From Adiantum capillus-veneris (lineage: Eukaryota > Streptophyta > Polypodiopsida > Polypodiales > Pteridaceae): 64,000 nt of DNA. The notes beneath the pieces are model-generated. The model did no database searches. It worked only from the letters and a program-made list of their open reading frames with translations, and was not told the DNA's origin. The position numbers were made by a program, and so were the translations under genes. The stretch lies in assembly GCA_014529385.2 (NCBI GenBank), contig CM043948.1, positions 78,478,291-78,542,290 of the forward strand. The letters are read 5' to 3'. Shown piece by piece: positions 1 to 9,683 of this stretch (its first letter is position 1; every line of letters starts with the position of its first letter).

Positions 1-2
1 TG

Positions 3-320
3 TGGGACAAGTTGAGAGACTTGAAGCAGGAGGGTCTTTTAGAATATGCCACCTATGAGTCCAAATTTGTGGATTTGTGGGAACGGTGGGTTGAGTCACT
101 GGCTAGGGGGGAAGCTGCACCCGATTTCCTAAAAAAAGATCGGTTCACGCATGGCTTATGGCCGCTTCTCAAGGAGAAGGTGAAAGGTAGATTCCCGGCT
201 ACGTACGAGTTAGCCGTTGAGATTGCTCGCCTTGAAGACAAGAAGCTGCGAATGAAAGCCAAAGAAACCGAGTCAACAGAATCAGGAACATCGCGTCGAC
301 CAGCAACTACGACAGAATGA
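3..320 (+). pseudogene. Gag N-terminal part of element A (partial, frame broken)
   Basis: The frame is open from the window edge to TGA at 318-320 and encodes a gag core segment (for example ESKFVDLWERW, then FLKKDRFTHGLWP). It matches the gag of element B (FLKKERFIAELFP near 33000). A 65-bp tandem duplication (250-379) ends the frame; the continuing gag frame is that of 317-5050. No true start codon is in view, so this is the middle of gag, not a small gene. It would form the structural capsid of the retrotransposon particle. Confidence 0.75.
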
Positions 321-379
321 AAACCAAAGAAACCGAGTCAACAGAATCAGGAACATCGCATCGACCAGCAACTACGACA
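250..379 (+). repeat. 65-bp tandem duplication inside gag
   Basis: Bases 250-314 and 315-379 are the same 65-bp unit with two G-to-A differences (258/323 and 294/359). Because 65 is not a multiple of three, the duplication shifts the frame and separates gag into 3-320 and 317-5050. Codon phase is the same at equivalent positions of the two units (259 in the first frame, 324 in the second), so one copy fewer would give one continuous frame. Confidence 0.9.
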
Positions 380-3300
380 ACCACCATTCCACCACCACCA
401 CCGGCTCTTGGGGTAAGAGATGACCAACAAGATATGTTGGCCCATATTACTGACCAACTACAGAATTTGTCTGTCCACTTAATACAACAAGGGAGGAGTC
501 AAGAAAGAGATCAAGACCCTGGAAGAGCACGACGACAAAACAGGGAGTATCATTGCTACAACTGCGGAGAAGACGGTCACGGTATGTACTACTGTCCCAA
601 ACCACGACAAAACTATAATAGAGGAGGTAGGAGGAACCAATTGTCACCCCCTAGAGAAAGAACACCCCCACCCCAAGCACCACCCCCACCAACACAAATT
701 CTACGTCCACCCCAGACACCACTACAAGCATCCATCCCACCTCTTCCACCAGCCCCACCACCTGATCGCCCTGTAAACATCATAAGGCTAGAAGAGAAAG
801 GAAAAGCCATAGTAGTGGATCCACCCAGAGCAAAGGAGAGGGACAAGGGTAAGGAGAAGGTAACCTTTTTAGAACCACTTGAAGCCATGACTGTGAAAAG
901 AGCTAGGAGGGAGAAAGCTACACAATCAGATGATGAGAGAAGCATGAGAGGAGAAACTAGTAAGAGGCCATCCAGGCCACGACAGAAATTGGGAATCACC
1001 GACTTCCAACTAGGGGAAAGTTCTAATCCCTATGATCTAACATTGGATGTGGCAGAGCAAGGACCGAAGATTACATGGCCACAGCTGCTACATCTTGCAC
1101 CAAAAGTAAGGCGACAATGGTCTAAAATGGTAAGTACAAGACGCTCCAAAACAAAGGTAGCCGGAGCAATTTCGGGATGCAACATGGATGACATCCTTCC
1201 AATTGTCGACGTAAACATAAAAGGAAAGAGGGTTGGAAACACCTACATTGATGGAGGTGCACAAATCTGTGTAATGAGCGAAGCTATGATGCTTCGATTA
1301 GGGCTCGAGGTTGACAGGCCTTCTCCATGCAAGGCAAAGATGGCAAACAACGCAAAAGTAAAGTGTGTGGGTGTGGTAAGTTTCGTGAAAATCAAAGCTT
1401 TCAACAATGAGGTAGAGGTAGATGTTTTTGTAATGCCTACTAAGGGGGAGGTCTATCCACTAATTTTGGGAATGCCATGGTTGATGGCCATGAAGGCAAA
1501 ACAGGACTGGGGTACTGGCCTTCTACGCATGACCGGTAAGAAAGGGGAGACAATTTACTACGACATGAGGATTGGCAAGCAGAAGCAAATGAATCTGGAA
1601 ACATCGGCAGATGAGACCACTAGCGAATCTTCCAGTTCTGAGGAGGAGACCACATCCACCGACGAAAGTGACAGTTCCATTGATGTGATGGGTATCATCA
1701 TGAAGGATCCACAAAGGGTAAGCACAACTGGTGATCCATCACCAAAAGGGAAACCCAATGAAGAGGAGAGAAAATCACCTGGCTTAGGAGGAAGTAGGTT
1801 GAAGGGTATGTTGTCTACGGAATTAACACTTGAGGAGAAAGATAGTTTTTTGCAAATGTTGATGGGATTTCCTAACCTGTTCATAGACAACTATGAAAGA
1901 ATCACAGGCATTACAGTGGTGGAACATCATATTAAGCTGAAGGAAGGGATAAAACCAGTTGTGCAAAAGCTACGACGATTGGGGGTCATACAAGAAAAGG
2001 CACTCTTGGCCGAGGTAAGGAAACTGCTGGAGGCGGGATTCATCTATCCTGTAGAAAACTCAGAATGGGTGTCACCCGTAGTGGTGACGCCTAAAAAGAA
2101 TGGTAAGTGGAGGGTCTGTGTTGACTACAAACCACTAAATGCAGCTACAAAGAGAGACCACTTTCCTCTCCCTTTCTTGGATGAAATTCTGAATGAAGTA
2201 GCGGGTTTTGAATGCTATACCGTCTGTGATGGTTATTCTGGATACTTTCAAATACGCATAGCCTTGGAAGATCAGCTAAAAACCACTTTTATCACGCCAT
2301 GGGGTTGTTTTGCATACAGGGTTATGCCATTTGGTCTCACAAATGCACCTGCCACATTCCAAAGATATGTCACATATGTTTTTCAACCGTTCTTTGGAAC
2401 ATCCATAAGAGTGTTCATTGATGATTTTTGTATATACAGCTCCCGTATTTCACATTTAGAAAAGGTAACTGAAGGTTTGGCCAGGTTGCAGAGCCTAGGC
2501 GGGCAATTAAATGTGGATAAATGCCACATTGGGGAGAGTAAAGTCATTCTACTAGGCCATGAAATTTCAGCAAAAGGTATTAACGCCGACCCAGGTAAGG
2601 TGTCCGCACTCATAGCCCTACCTTCACCAATGACCGCACGTCAACTGGTCTCTTTTCTACAGAAGGTGAGGTACTTAAGTAGATTCATACATCTACTATC
2701 ACAACTTGTTCTACCACTGCAACAACTCACTCAAAGATCAACTTTCACTTGGGACGAGGAAAGGGAACATCACTACAACAAGGTAAAGGAGGTCTTAGCC
2801 ACTCTGCCAACTATCTCACCACCTAAGTGGGATGAAAAATTCTATTTCACCTCAAGTGTTGGTGATGACTCATTGGGGACTGTGCTACTCCAAAAGGATA
2901 CGAAGACATCTTTCATGAGGCCAATCTACTTCTCTAGTCGAATGATGACAGCAGGAGAGAAAGGTTTCACCCATGTGGAACACTTAGTCCTAGCTCTTAG
3001 ATTTGCAACTACAAAGTTTAGGTCATATTTGCTGCCTAAGCAATTTGTGATTCTAACCACGGATGAAATATTTCCCTATGTTGTACAACACATGGATGTG
3101 TCTGCTAGAATTACTAAATGGCTAGTTCGTCTGCAAGAGTTTGACTACACGGTACAGGTAGAAAGCACGACAAGGGCAAGTTTGGGGGGACTCATGACCT
3201 ACCAAGTCTTTGAAAGGAAGGAGAAGCAATCTAAGGAAGGAGAAGTCCGATCACCTCCAGTACCACCGATGGTAGAAGGAGCATACTCTCTCTACTTTGA

Positions 3301-5050
3301 AGGAGCCTACAAGCGAGGGTCCGACAAAGCAGCTGCAGGCATAGTGGTCTTTGATGACAAAGGGACAAAGGTATTTTCGTTGGGCCAATTGTTAGATTCA
3401 CATTCTAACAATGAAGATGAGTATGCAGCACTAACCAAGGGTCTACAATGGTGCGTCTCGCAAGGTGTACAACGCCTTAATGTATTTGGGGATGCTCTAC
3501 TTCTGGTAAGGCGAGTAAATGGAGCATGGACATGCAAGAATCCTAGTTTAAGGACTCACTTAAGTGGTGTAAAAACCTTGTTGGGTAAGTTTGAAGAAGT
3601 TCAAATACACCATATCCCAAGGGCTCAAAACCAAGAAGCAGATGCCCTAGCAAGTGAAAGACTACAGGAAGTGGTGATTGGAGCAATAAAACTAAAGCTC
3701 CCTCTATTTCAAGGAAGTGATGCCTTGCCTGACATCATGCATTTTTTGGAAACAGGGGAATGCCCATCAGATTTAACAAAGGGACAGAAGCAATGGCTGA
3801 CGCGGAAGGCCACAAGGTATCAACTCATCAATGAGGGTTTGTACTGTAAGGGTAAGGACCAAATACTGAGGAAGGTCCCTCTCTCTCAGGAAATCACGGG
3901 AGTAATTGCTAGCTGTCACGACGGGATTTGTGGTGGTCACTTTGCCCTAGACATAAAAAGTAGGAAAATCTTGCAGGCAGGCTTCATATGGCCTAGCCTC
4001 AACCGTGATGTACACCACTGGTGCAAAACATGTAAGTCGTGTCAAAAGGCCAGCACTAGGTCACTTATGCCTGAACCACAGACACCTATTCTCTCATATG
4101 GCCCATTTGAAAAATGGGGTATCGATGCCATTCGGCCATTACCTAGGGCCAACTCAGGAAAATTCTACATTATCATGGGGGTCGACTACATGACTAGATG
4201 GGCAAAGGCTACAGCCACCACTAGAATCACAGCGGTAGAGGTAGCTAAATTTATCTACGAGCAGATATGTTGTAGGTTTGGCACACCTTTAGAGATCATC
4301 TCTGATAGAGGGCCAGGTTTCAGAGCAGACTTGGTAGGAGAATTAATGCAAAAACTGGGCATTACAAGGAGGCACTCTTCACCATATTACCCTCAATGTA
4401 ATGGCCTAGTTGAAAAGGTAAATGGAATGGCTTCTAAAATTATTACCAAGCAGGTAAACAATCATCCTGGAGACTGGGATAAGTATCTACTACCAGCTTT
4501 ATGGGCCTACAGAACTTCATTTCGTACACCCTTGGGATTCACACCGTATCATCTAGTATTTGGTAAGGAAGCAATCTTGCCCATTGAAGTGCAACTACAA
4601 AGTCTCAGAGTAATGGAAAGCCAGCTTCAACAACCCAACATGCATTTGAGAGATCACATCATCAACTTGGAAAGACTGCAGCTGGACAGAGAAGAAGCAA
4701 TAAATTATTATGCAGCACAAGCAGAGCATAGACGGCTTAGCTTTAACGAGCATCTCCGGAAAAAAGAAATGAAGAAAGGAATGTTGGTGCTCCGCTACGA
4801 CACGCGCAAGGATAAGAAAATCCTACTCCGATGGGAAGGTCCTTTTATCATCAGGAAAAAGTATGCCAATGGAAGCTACCAGCTTATGGAGGCTGATGGA
4901 AAACTTCATAAAACCAGGGTAAATGGTTGGCGACATAAACCTTATTTTCTTCGATTTGACCAGGCTCCACCTATTGACATTCCAGATGAGGACACACCAT
5001 CAGCCGCCACCTCCGTCGATAATGATCAAACAGATGAGCTAGAGACATGA
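317..5050 (+). CDS. Gag-pol polyprotein of element A (1577 codons, uninterrupted)
   Basis: Domains in order by residue: gag zinc knuckle C80-X2-C-X4-H-X4-C93; retropepsin-like protease near 310-400 with IDGGAQ as catalytic motif and LGMPWL as flap-distal motif; reverse transcriptase about 540-760 with FIDDF at about 698; native RNase H about 841-955, whose first catalytic Asp position reads FTSSV; second (archaeal-type) RNase H about 990-1115 with YFEGA, NNEDEY, GDAL and EADAL; integrase HHCC about 1193-1245 (H, H, CKTC), catalytic D, D, E in GID, SDRG and VEKVNG; and a GPF module about 1503. The ATG at 317 arises in the duplicated unit and overlaps the upstream stop (ATGA), so it may not be the natural start. 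The product would be cleaved to the enzymes that copy and integrate the element. Confidence 0.88.
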   Translation: MKTKETESTESGTSHRPATTTTTIPPPPPALGVRDDQQDMLAHITDQLQNLSVHLIQQGRSQERDQDPGRARRQNREYHCYNCGEDGHGMYYCPKPRQNYNRGGRRNQLSPPRERTPPPQAPPPPTQILRPPQTPLQASIPPLPPAPPPDRPVNIIRLEEKGKAIVVDPPRAKERDKGKEKVTFLEPLEAMTVKRARREKATQSDDERSMRGETSKRPSRPRQKLGITDFQLGESSNPYDLTLDVAEQGPKITWPQLLHLAPKVRRQWSKMVSTRRSKTKVAGAISGCNMDDILPIVDVNIKGKRVGNTYIDGGAQICVMSEAMMLRLGLEVDRPSPCKAKMANNAKVKCVGVVSFVKIKAFNNEVEVDVFVMPTKGEVYPLILGMPWLMAMKAKQDWGTGLLRMTGKKGETIYYDMRIGKQKQMNLETSADETTSESSSSEEETTSTDESDSSIDVMGIIMKDPQRVSTTGDPSPKGKPNEEERKSPGLGGSRLKGMLSTELTLEEKDSFLQMLMGFPNLFIDNYERITGITVVEHHIKLKEGIKPVVQKLRRLGVIQEKALLAEVRKLLEAGFIYPVENSEWVSPVVVTPKKNGKWRVCVDYKPLNAATKRDHFPLPFLDEILNEVAGFECYTVCDGYSGYFQIRIALEDQLKTTFITPWGCFAYRVMPFGLTNAPATFQRYVTYVFQPFFGTSIRVFIDDFCIYSSRISHLEKVTEGLARLQSLGGQLNVDKCHIGESKVILLGHEISAKGINADPGKVSALIALPSPMTARQLVSFLQKVRYLSRFIHLLSQLVLPLQQLTQRSTFTWDEEREHHYNKVKEVLATLPTISPPKWDEKFYFTSSVGDDSLGTVLLQKDTKTSFMRPIYFSSRMMTAGEKGFTHVEHLVLALRFATTKFRSYLLPKQFVILTTDEIFPYVVQHMDVSARITKWLVRLQEFDYTVQVESTTRASLGGLMTYQVFERKEKQSKEGEVRSPPVPPMVEGAYSLYFEGAYKRGSDKAAAGIVVFDDKGTKVFSLGQLLDSHSNNEDEYAALTKGLQWCVSQGVQRLNVFGDALLLVRRVNGAWTCKNPSLRTHLSGVKTLLGKFEEVQIHHIPRAQNQEADALASERLQEVVIGAIKLKLPLFQGSDALPDIMHFLETGECPSDLTKGQKQWLTRKATRYQLINEGLYCKGKDQILRKVPLSQEITGVIASCHDGICGGHFALDIKSRKILQAGFIWPSLNRDVHHWCKTCKSCQKASTRSLMPEPQTPILSYGPFEKWGIDAIRPLPRANSGKFYIIMGVDYMTRWAKATATTRITAVEVAKFIYEQICCRFGTPLEIISDRGPGFRADLVGELMQKLGITRRHSSPYYPQCNGLVEKVNGMASKIITKQVNNHPGDWDKYLLPALWAYRTSFRTPLGFTPYHLVFGKEAILPIEVQLQSLRVMESQLQQPNMHLRDHIINLERLQLDREEAINYYAAQAEHRRLSFNEHLRKKEMKKGMLVLRYDTRKDKKILLRWEGPFIIRKKYANGSYQLMEADGKLHKTRVNGWRHKPYFLRFDQAPPIDIPDEDTPSAATSVDNDQTDELET

Positions 5051-5062
5051 ATGCCTCTAGCC

Positions 5063-5074
5063 AAAAGGGGAGGG
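5063..5074 (+). other. Polypurine tract of element A
   Basis: AAAAGGGGAGGG lies 12 bp after the pol stop and just before the LTR start TGATGGGG (5079). Element B has the equivalent tract and the same GCTAATGAT context at 37881-37899. Confidence 0.75.
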
Positions 5075-5078
5075 CTAA

Positions 5079-6432
5079 TGATGGGGGCTTTTCACAAGCC
5101 AAGCTCCCATACCCCTCTTCTCTCGTCCCCACCCCATGAAAACCCCCTCTTAGGGAGGGAGTGATAAAAGACATTGGAAAAAAGTAAGAAAAAAATAAAG
5201 TATGATTATGTAAATATATGAGAAAGGTAAAATAGGCCACCTCATGCCTGCGGGGCAGCCCATCCCCACCTTGCCTCCTTTTTCTTCACTGTTGCCCCGC
5301 CGTGTGTCCCTTTTCCTCTCCTCCACTCAAAAGGTCAACCCCCTCTCTCTTCCCCTTGTCCTTTCTCCTTTCTCTCTCCCCTCAAGCTACCCCACCTCTC
5401 ACCAATAATGCATTCTAACTCACATGCAACTTACCCTATCTTCCAAAATAGTATACCCCACCCCCCCTTTTCTCTCTCCTATCATATCCCATGACCCAAA
5501 TACCCCCCCCTCTCTCTAAAGGGCGCCATGTCTTGTCTTGTAGCTAAATAACCTCCCCCACACTCACACACACTCAGTTTCACTAAAAAAGGTGCCCACA
5601 GACCCATCCCCACCCGGTGGTTACCTGATTTTTCTTGTGTTCACACACATCTGCACACAGATTCACCTCTGAACACACTCCCCTCTCTCCCCCCTTGTAA
5701 TTACTTTATTCTCCATGTCACCTCTCACTTTTTTTCATCAACCCATCTCTCTCTCTTAGTCTCTCTCTCATGAGACTGCTGTTCTGGCACATATACACAC
5801 AGCCAGACAAGTGGGGCCCACAGTCACATGGCCTATGTAGATAATGATTTCTTCATTTCTGAATTCTAGAATTTCTCCCCCCTCCTCCCCTATATAAAGA
5901 GGGGTCACCATCACACAAAAAACACACAACATCACCAAAGAACACACTATGCACTATGTTTGCCTAGTGCACACACACACACACCCACACCATCACCATC
6001 ACCGCAATCACCATGCTTGTCTTGAGCATGACCTCTACACCTTTGGCTATGGAAGATGAAGGGCAACTAAATGAAGGATGATGGTCATAATCCTCGTGCG
6101 AGTCTTCGCCATCAACTCCCACCTATCCGCCATGTGCTCTACCACTCTCTCCCTTCTCATTCCCCTACCCTATGCTCCCCATTTCATCGCCTAATTCTCT
6201 AAATGAAGCTTGAGGTTTTGTGAGTATGTTTTCTTGCAATGTTTTGCCTATGTGAGGTGTGCGGAATCTCCACCTAGTCTTGTGTTTTGGAGTGAGCTTG
6301 TGTATGTGTGAAGGGTGTGCGGATTTGCCATCCTTTTGTGACGCCTAAGTACTAAGCCGCTATACCCCCTCCCTCACTCTCTCTCTCTCTCTCACTTGAT
6401 CTCATTCCCTTTCCTTTTCATCATTACTGTCA
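5079..6432 (+). repeat. 3' LTR of element A (about 1.35 kb)
   Basis: It starts TGATGGGGGC after the polypurine tract and ends ACTGTCA where LINE sequence begins. U3 is pyrimidine-rich (many CCCC/TCTCTC runs) and a strong TATA box stands at 5891. No second copy is in the window, so the ends rest on the TG/CA rule and on the LINE junction. Confidence 0.7.
5891..5897 (+). promoter_or_regulatory. TATA box of element A LTR
   Basis: CCCCTATATAAAGAGGGG lies about 810 bp into the LTR, as expected for the U3/R boundary. Transcription would start about 25-30 bp downstream, near 5920. Confidence 0.7.
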
Positions 6433-7018
6433 AAGGAAATCCTACTCTAACCAGAAAAGCTCATAATTGCTACACATTTCTCAAGCTGGTACTTATCTTG
6501 TCCTTTCAAGATGTGCCAGTTTCCAATCAAGGCTACAGGGTTGCTTTAAGGGCCACTCAGTCTCATTGGCTCAGATATGTGTTCACATTTACCAGAATTT
6601 TGATCCTCAACAGACAATGAATTCCAGTCTAGTTAAAAACCTTAACTTCATATGGGCTTTAACATGGTCTAAAAGCAATCTGTTATAGTTTCAAATGCAT
6701 TTGGGCATACCCCCTCAACATTATGCACAGTTGTTTGATGTGGCTGATAGTTCATCAAGGCCTCTAGACAGGTCACCTAAAGCAAAAAAGCCAGGAATTG
6801 CTGATGGCATTTGTCCCAGATGCAAGGAAGTTGAAGAATCTTTAATCACATGCTCATTCATTGTAAATACAACTCCCACTTTATTTTTCAGCTACAAAAT
6901 GTTTTTAGGGCTGAAAGGGACAAACTCGATTGTTGATCCATTTTCCTTGTGGAATGTACTTTCAGTGATGTTCCACTGTGGACCTATATCAAAGGGTTCT
7001 TTCTACACCACATTTGGA
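6433..7018 (+). pseudogene. L1-type LINE 3' fragment, copy 1
   Basis: This is nearly identical to 21869-22437 (LINE copy 2). It encodes the C-terminal LINE zinc-finger region (CPRCKEVEES then a downstream Cys). It is cut on the left by element A's LTR and on the right by a CT microsatellite. Copy 1 keeps a 14-bp segment near 6557 (between two CTCAG repeats) that copy 2 has lost, so copy 1 is not derived from copy 2. Confidence 0.75.
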
Positions 7019-7028
7019 ATTCTTCGTT

Positions 7029-7031
<3 letters not shown>

Positions 7032-7079
<48 letters not shown>

Positions 7080-7080
7080 T
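7032..7080. repeat. (CT)n microsatellite
   Basis: A nearly uninterrupted CT run directly follows the end of the LINE homology. Confidence 0.95.
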
Positions 7081-7339
7081 TTACCTCACATTCTCTAGTC
7101 ATGTCGAATCCCCGCACACCTCGGTCTAGAGGTGCACGGAGATCAGAACCACCGGGTTATAATCTCGTCTTTATTGGTCAATACCTATATTTGTGGGTAC
7201 AAGAAATCTACACACCCACGTTTACATGATACTGCATGTAGTGGACAAAACCCCTTTGCCTCTTCTCTAGCTGTAGCACTTCACAGCATCTTAACATCTT
7301 TTCACAGTAGATCTTTTCACTGTTCGTCTAACTCTAAAC

Positions 7340-7612
7340 CCTAAACCGTAAGTAATTCTTGCGTGGACTCGATCTAACGTAAATAAGCGTAAATCTAAAT
7401 AAACGTAAATCTAACTAAACATAAACCTAAATCTAATTTAACGTAAGTCTACATCTAACCTAATCTTTAACGTCTTTTGGGATAGTTTCCTACGACGTTA
7501 AAACTCTCTTCTTCTTGTGTGTGTGTGTGTGTGTGGGTAAACCTAAATAAACCTAAGTCTAGTCTAATATAACATAAATCTAAATCTAACGTAAATTATG
7601 TTATATTAAAAA
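7340..7612. repeat. Degenerate telomere-like repeat block, left copy
   Basis: It begins with CTAAACCCTAAACC (plant telomere motif) and continues with repeated CGTAAATCTAAATAAA and AAACCTAAATCTAA variants, then TTTCCTACGACGTTAAA and a GT run. Most of it recurs in the same orientation at 8033-8220, flanking the HMA fragment. Confidence 0.65.
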
Positions 7613-7854
7613 CAAAGAACTAAACTAACAGGGGTTATAAGAACCTTAAAACTGATTTAACACATAATTTTTCACATAACTCGGCAAGAGTTGGCATTCT
7701 CATCACTAAAGATGTGAGAGTTAACTTCCGGCGGTGACGCTGCCTCATCTCCATCCACATCTGACGACAGCAATTGGCCCTTTAGACCGTTCTTGCTCTT
7801 GTTACTAGCTTTGAAGTTGCTGTTGAATGACTAGAGGTTGTCTAGATGGTCATT

Positions 7855-8034
7855 GTGTCGGGGATGTAGTGACTCTTGCCGCCCTGAAGATCCACCTTCT
7901 TCCCTATCTTCTGAAGATATTTCACCAGTACTTTTGGATCGACGGAGCCCACCATGAGTGAAGGCAGCAATACCATATATTCCATTGAGGGCTTTCTTCA
8001 CCCGCTTCATGCAGGCATCGCAGTCTATGGAGAC
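7855..8034 (-). pseudogene. Heavy-metal-associated (HMA) domain gene fragment
   Basis: On the minus strand one frame reads VSIDCDACMKRVKKALNGI and another frame then reads VDPKVLVKYLQKIGKK. Together these match the first and last parts of a plant HMA fold (HIPP-type proteins), including the metal-binding CXXC (CDAC). The middle strand segment is missing and the frame changes, so it is a broken fragment. Minus-strand coding-like sequence may run on toward 7700. It lies between two direct copies of a telomere-like repeat, which suggests capture or local duplication rather than a functioning gene. Confidence 0.55.
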
Positions 8035-8220
8035 CTAAATCTAATCTAATATAACGTAAATCTAAATCTAGCGTAAATAAACGTAAATCTAGTTAAAAAT
8101 AAACCTAAATCTAATTTAATGTAAGTCTACATATAACCTAATCTTTAACGTCTTTTAAGATAGTTTCCTACGACGTTATAACTCTCTTCTTCTTGTGTGT
8201 GTGCGCGTGTGTGGAGGTGT
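8033..8220. repeat. Degenerate telomere-like repeat block, right copy
   Basis: This is a direct repeat of the 7360-7530 segment (CTAATCTTTAACGTCTTTT, then GATAGTTTCCTACGACGTT and CTCTCTTCTTCTTGTGTG), about 680 bp away. A third short piece, TTTCCTACGACGTTAAA, is at 8366. Confidence 0.7.
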
Positions 8221-8389
8221 GTGCCAATAAAAAGAGATAAATGGTATAACCTTTCTATCACCCATGCCAAGTATGATAGATTGATTATGCCATTTTCCTC
8301 TTGAATAATAGGTCTTGAGTTCAACTCCTCGTCGACTAGATCTTTAGGTCTTTTAATTTTAATTAGTTTCCTACGACGTTAAATTAGTT

Positions 8390-8618
8390 TCTCTCTCTTT
8401 CTCTCTCAATGTGTGTGCGTTTTTTTGGATCGTATGCATGTTTTCTCTCTCTTTTCCTCTCTCAATGTGTGCGTTTTTTATTTATGCATGTTCTCTCTCT
8501 CTTTTCCTCTCTCAATGCGTGCGTTTTTTGTTTATGCATGCTCTCTCTCTCTTTTCCTCTCTCAATGTGTGTGTGCATTCTTTGTTTATGTATGTGTGTG
8601 TGCGTTTTTGTTTTTGTT

Positions 8619-8666
<48 letters not shown>

Positions 8667-8817
8667 AACACTATGTGTGTGTGTGTATGTGTGTGTGTGT
8701 GAGAGAGAGAGAGAGGGAGAGAGAAAGAGGGGAAGGGAACATGAGAATGAGGAGAGGGAAGGAGCATACCTGGCTCTCCTTCCTCTCCTCGTGTGTGTGT
8801 GTGTGTGTGTGGAGAAG

Positions 8818-8869
<52 letters not shown>

Positions 8870-8870
8870 A
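8390..8870. repeat. Microsatellite and minisatellite tract
   Basis: Four copies of a 50-56 bp unit (CTCTCAATGTGTGCGTTTTTT with GTTTATGCATG) start at about 8400, 8460, 8510 and 8560, followed by (CT)n at 8622-8662, (GT)n near 8673-8700, (GA)n, (GT)n near 8790-8812 and (GA)n at 8820-8868. Open frames through this tract are artefacts of simple repeats. Confidence 0.9.
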
Positions 8871-8900
8871 GCATTACCTGCTCTTTGCTTGAGGGCGTCG

Positions 8901-8929
8901 AAAAACTCAGATCTGAGATCTGAGTTTTT
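8901..8929. repeat. Perfect hairpin, 13-bp arms
   Basis: AAAAACTCAGATC, a TGA loop, then the exact reverse complement. Confidence 0.95.
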
Positions 8930-8958
8930 GGGCGTGCTCGGTTATTTTTTTAGCCCAG

Positions 8959-9020
8959 CCGGCACCGCTATGAGCGTCGCAAATTTACAAATAAAGTTGC
9001 GACGCTCATAGCGACGCCGG
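8959..9020. repeat. 24-bp inverted repeat with 14-nt loop
   Basis: The arms at 8959-8982 and 8997-9020 pair at 22 of 24 positions and contain the GAGCGTCGC subterminal motif. Confidence 0.92.
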
Positions 9021-9080
9021 GAATTTTTTTTTTGAGCGTCGTTGTGTGAGCGTCGCTAATATGAATAGCCTCTTGTAGTG

Positions 9081-9603
9081 CCAGGCTTTGATACCATGTA
9101 AAGAAAGAGGATGAAAGAGAGCTACACAAGACAAGCACAAAGCACACAGAGATGGAAAGCTTCTTCTTCTTCTCCTAGAAAAAAGAGTACAAAATGACTA
9201 AGTGCTAAAACTGAAAAGTAGCACATATGTACATGCGGTCACTAAGTGTGAACTCGCTAGAAGCGTACTAGGCTGGCACTATAAGTGTAGTCCAGCTGTA
9301 AAATCACTGGTAGAGATCCTCCGTGTCGGTCACCTAACGCGCCAGTGAGTAAATGCCGTAAACAGCCAAGACCCGTAGTGGATGTCAGCTCAAGATGTAG
9401 AGCTCGACATCTCAACACAAATTGTATATGAGGTCTTCTATTTAGTGGATACGCTAGAGCCTAGGCGTCTAGGTTTAGACAATGGTTTGTTTGGTATTCT
9501 CCAGTTGTCTCACATATTAACCCTCCCATTCAATGAGGAGGATACCCTCCAATATAAATCTAATCCAGATGGAGCTAAGTACTAACTAATATAATATCTT
9601 CCA
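9081..9603 (-). mobile_element. Copia LTR remnant with primer-binding site (minus strand)
   Basis: Read on the minus strand, an LTR ending ...TTTACA at 9097 is followed by TGGTATCAAAGCCTGG (9096-9081), a common plant copia primer-binding site for initiator-Met tRNA. The plus-strand interval runs TG (9097) to CA (9603), about 507 bp. The internal region is cut off by the CACTA end at 9080. No coding sequence remains. Confidence 0.6.
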
Positions 9604-9615
9604 AGGGATAATGAG

Positions 9616-9645
9616 TTTGTGTGTGTGTGAGAGAGAGAGAGAGAG

Positions 9646-9681
<36 letters not shown>
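9616..9681. repeat. (GT)n(GA)n microsatellite
   Basis: It marks the outer edge of the cysteine-rich gene block. A CT/CA microsatellite sits at the equivalent place (23874-23923) in the inverted copy. Confidence 0.9.

Positions 9682-9683
<2 letters not shown>

Larger units (their letters stand above)
1..6432 (+). mobile_element. Element A: Ty3/gypsy, Tat-like LTR retrotransposon (5' end outside window)
   Basis: Gag, protease, reverse transcriptase, two RNase H domains, integrase, a polypurine tract and one LTR lie in order on the plus strand. Integrase after RNase H defines Ty3/gypsy, and the extra RNase H between the native one and integrase is the known mark of the plant Tat lineage. The 5' LTR and the start of gag lie left of the window. 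The element's right end (CA at 6431-6432) abuts a LINE fragment. The pol reading frame has no stop, so this is the best preserved gypsy element here. Element B is a related subfamily with similar pol but an unrelated, much longer LTR. Confidence 0.88.
8890..9080. mobile_element. Terminal region of a CACTA (En/Spm) DNA transposon
   Basis: The right end reads CCTCTTGTAGTG, whose reverse complement CACTACAAGAGG is the CACTA terminal signature. Subterminal motifs GAGCGTCGC/GCGACGCTC recur at 8972, 8999, 9034 and 9049, and two strong hairpins (8901-8929 and 8959-9020) are present, as is usual for CACTA subterminal regions. The opposite terminus was not found, so length and coding content are unknown. 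Confidence 0.65.

Noticed and set aside
7333-7350. Chromosome end or true interstitial telomere
   Set aside because: Only about two CCCTAAA units are exact; the rest are degenerate CTAAAT-type repeats.
8409-8923. Open frames of 97-170 codons on both strands
   Set aside because: They are translations of CT, GT and GA microsatellites.
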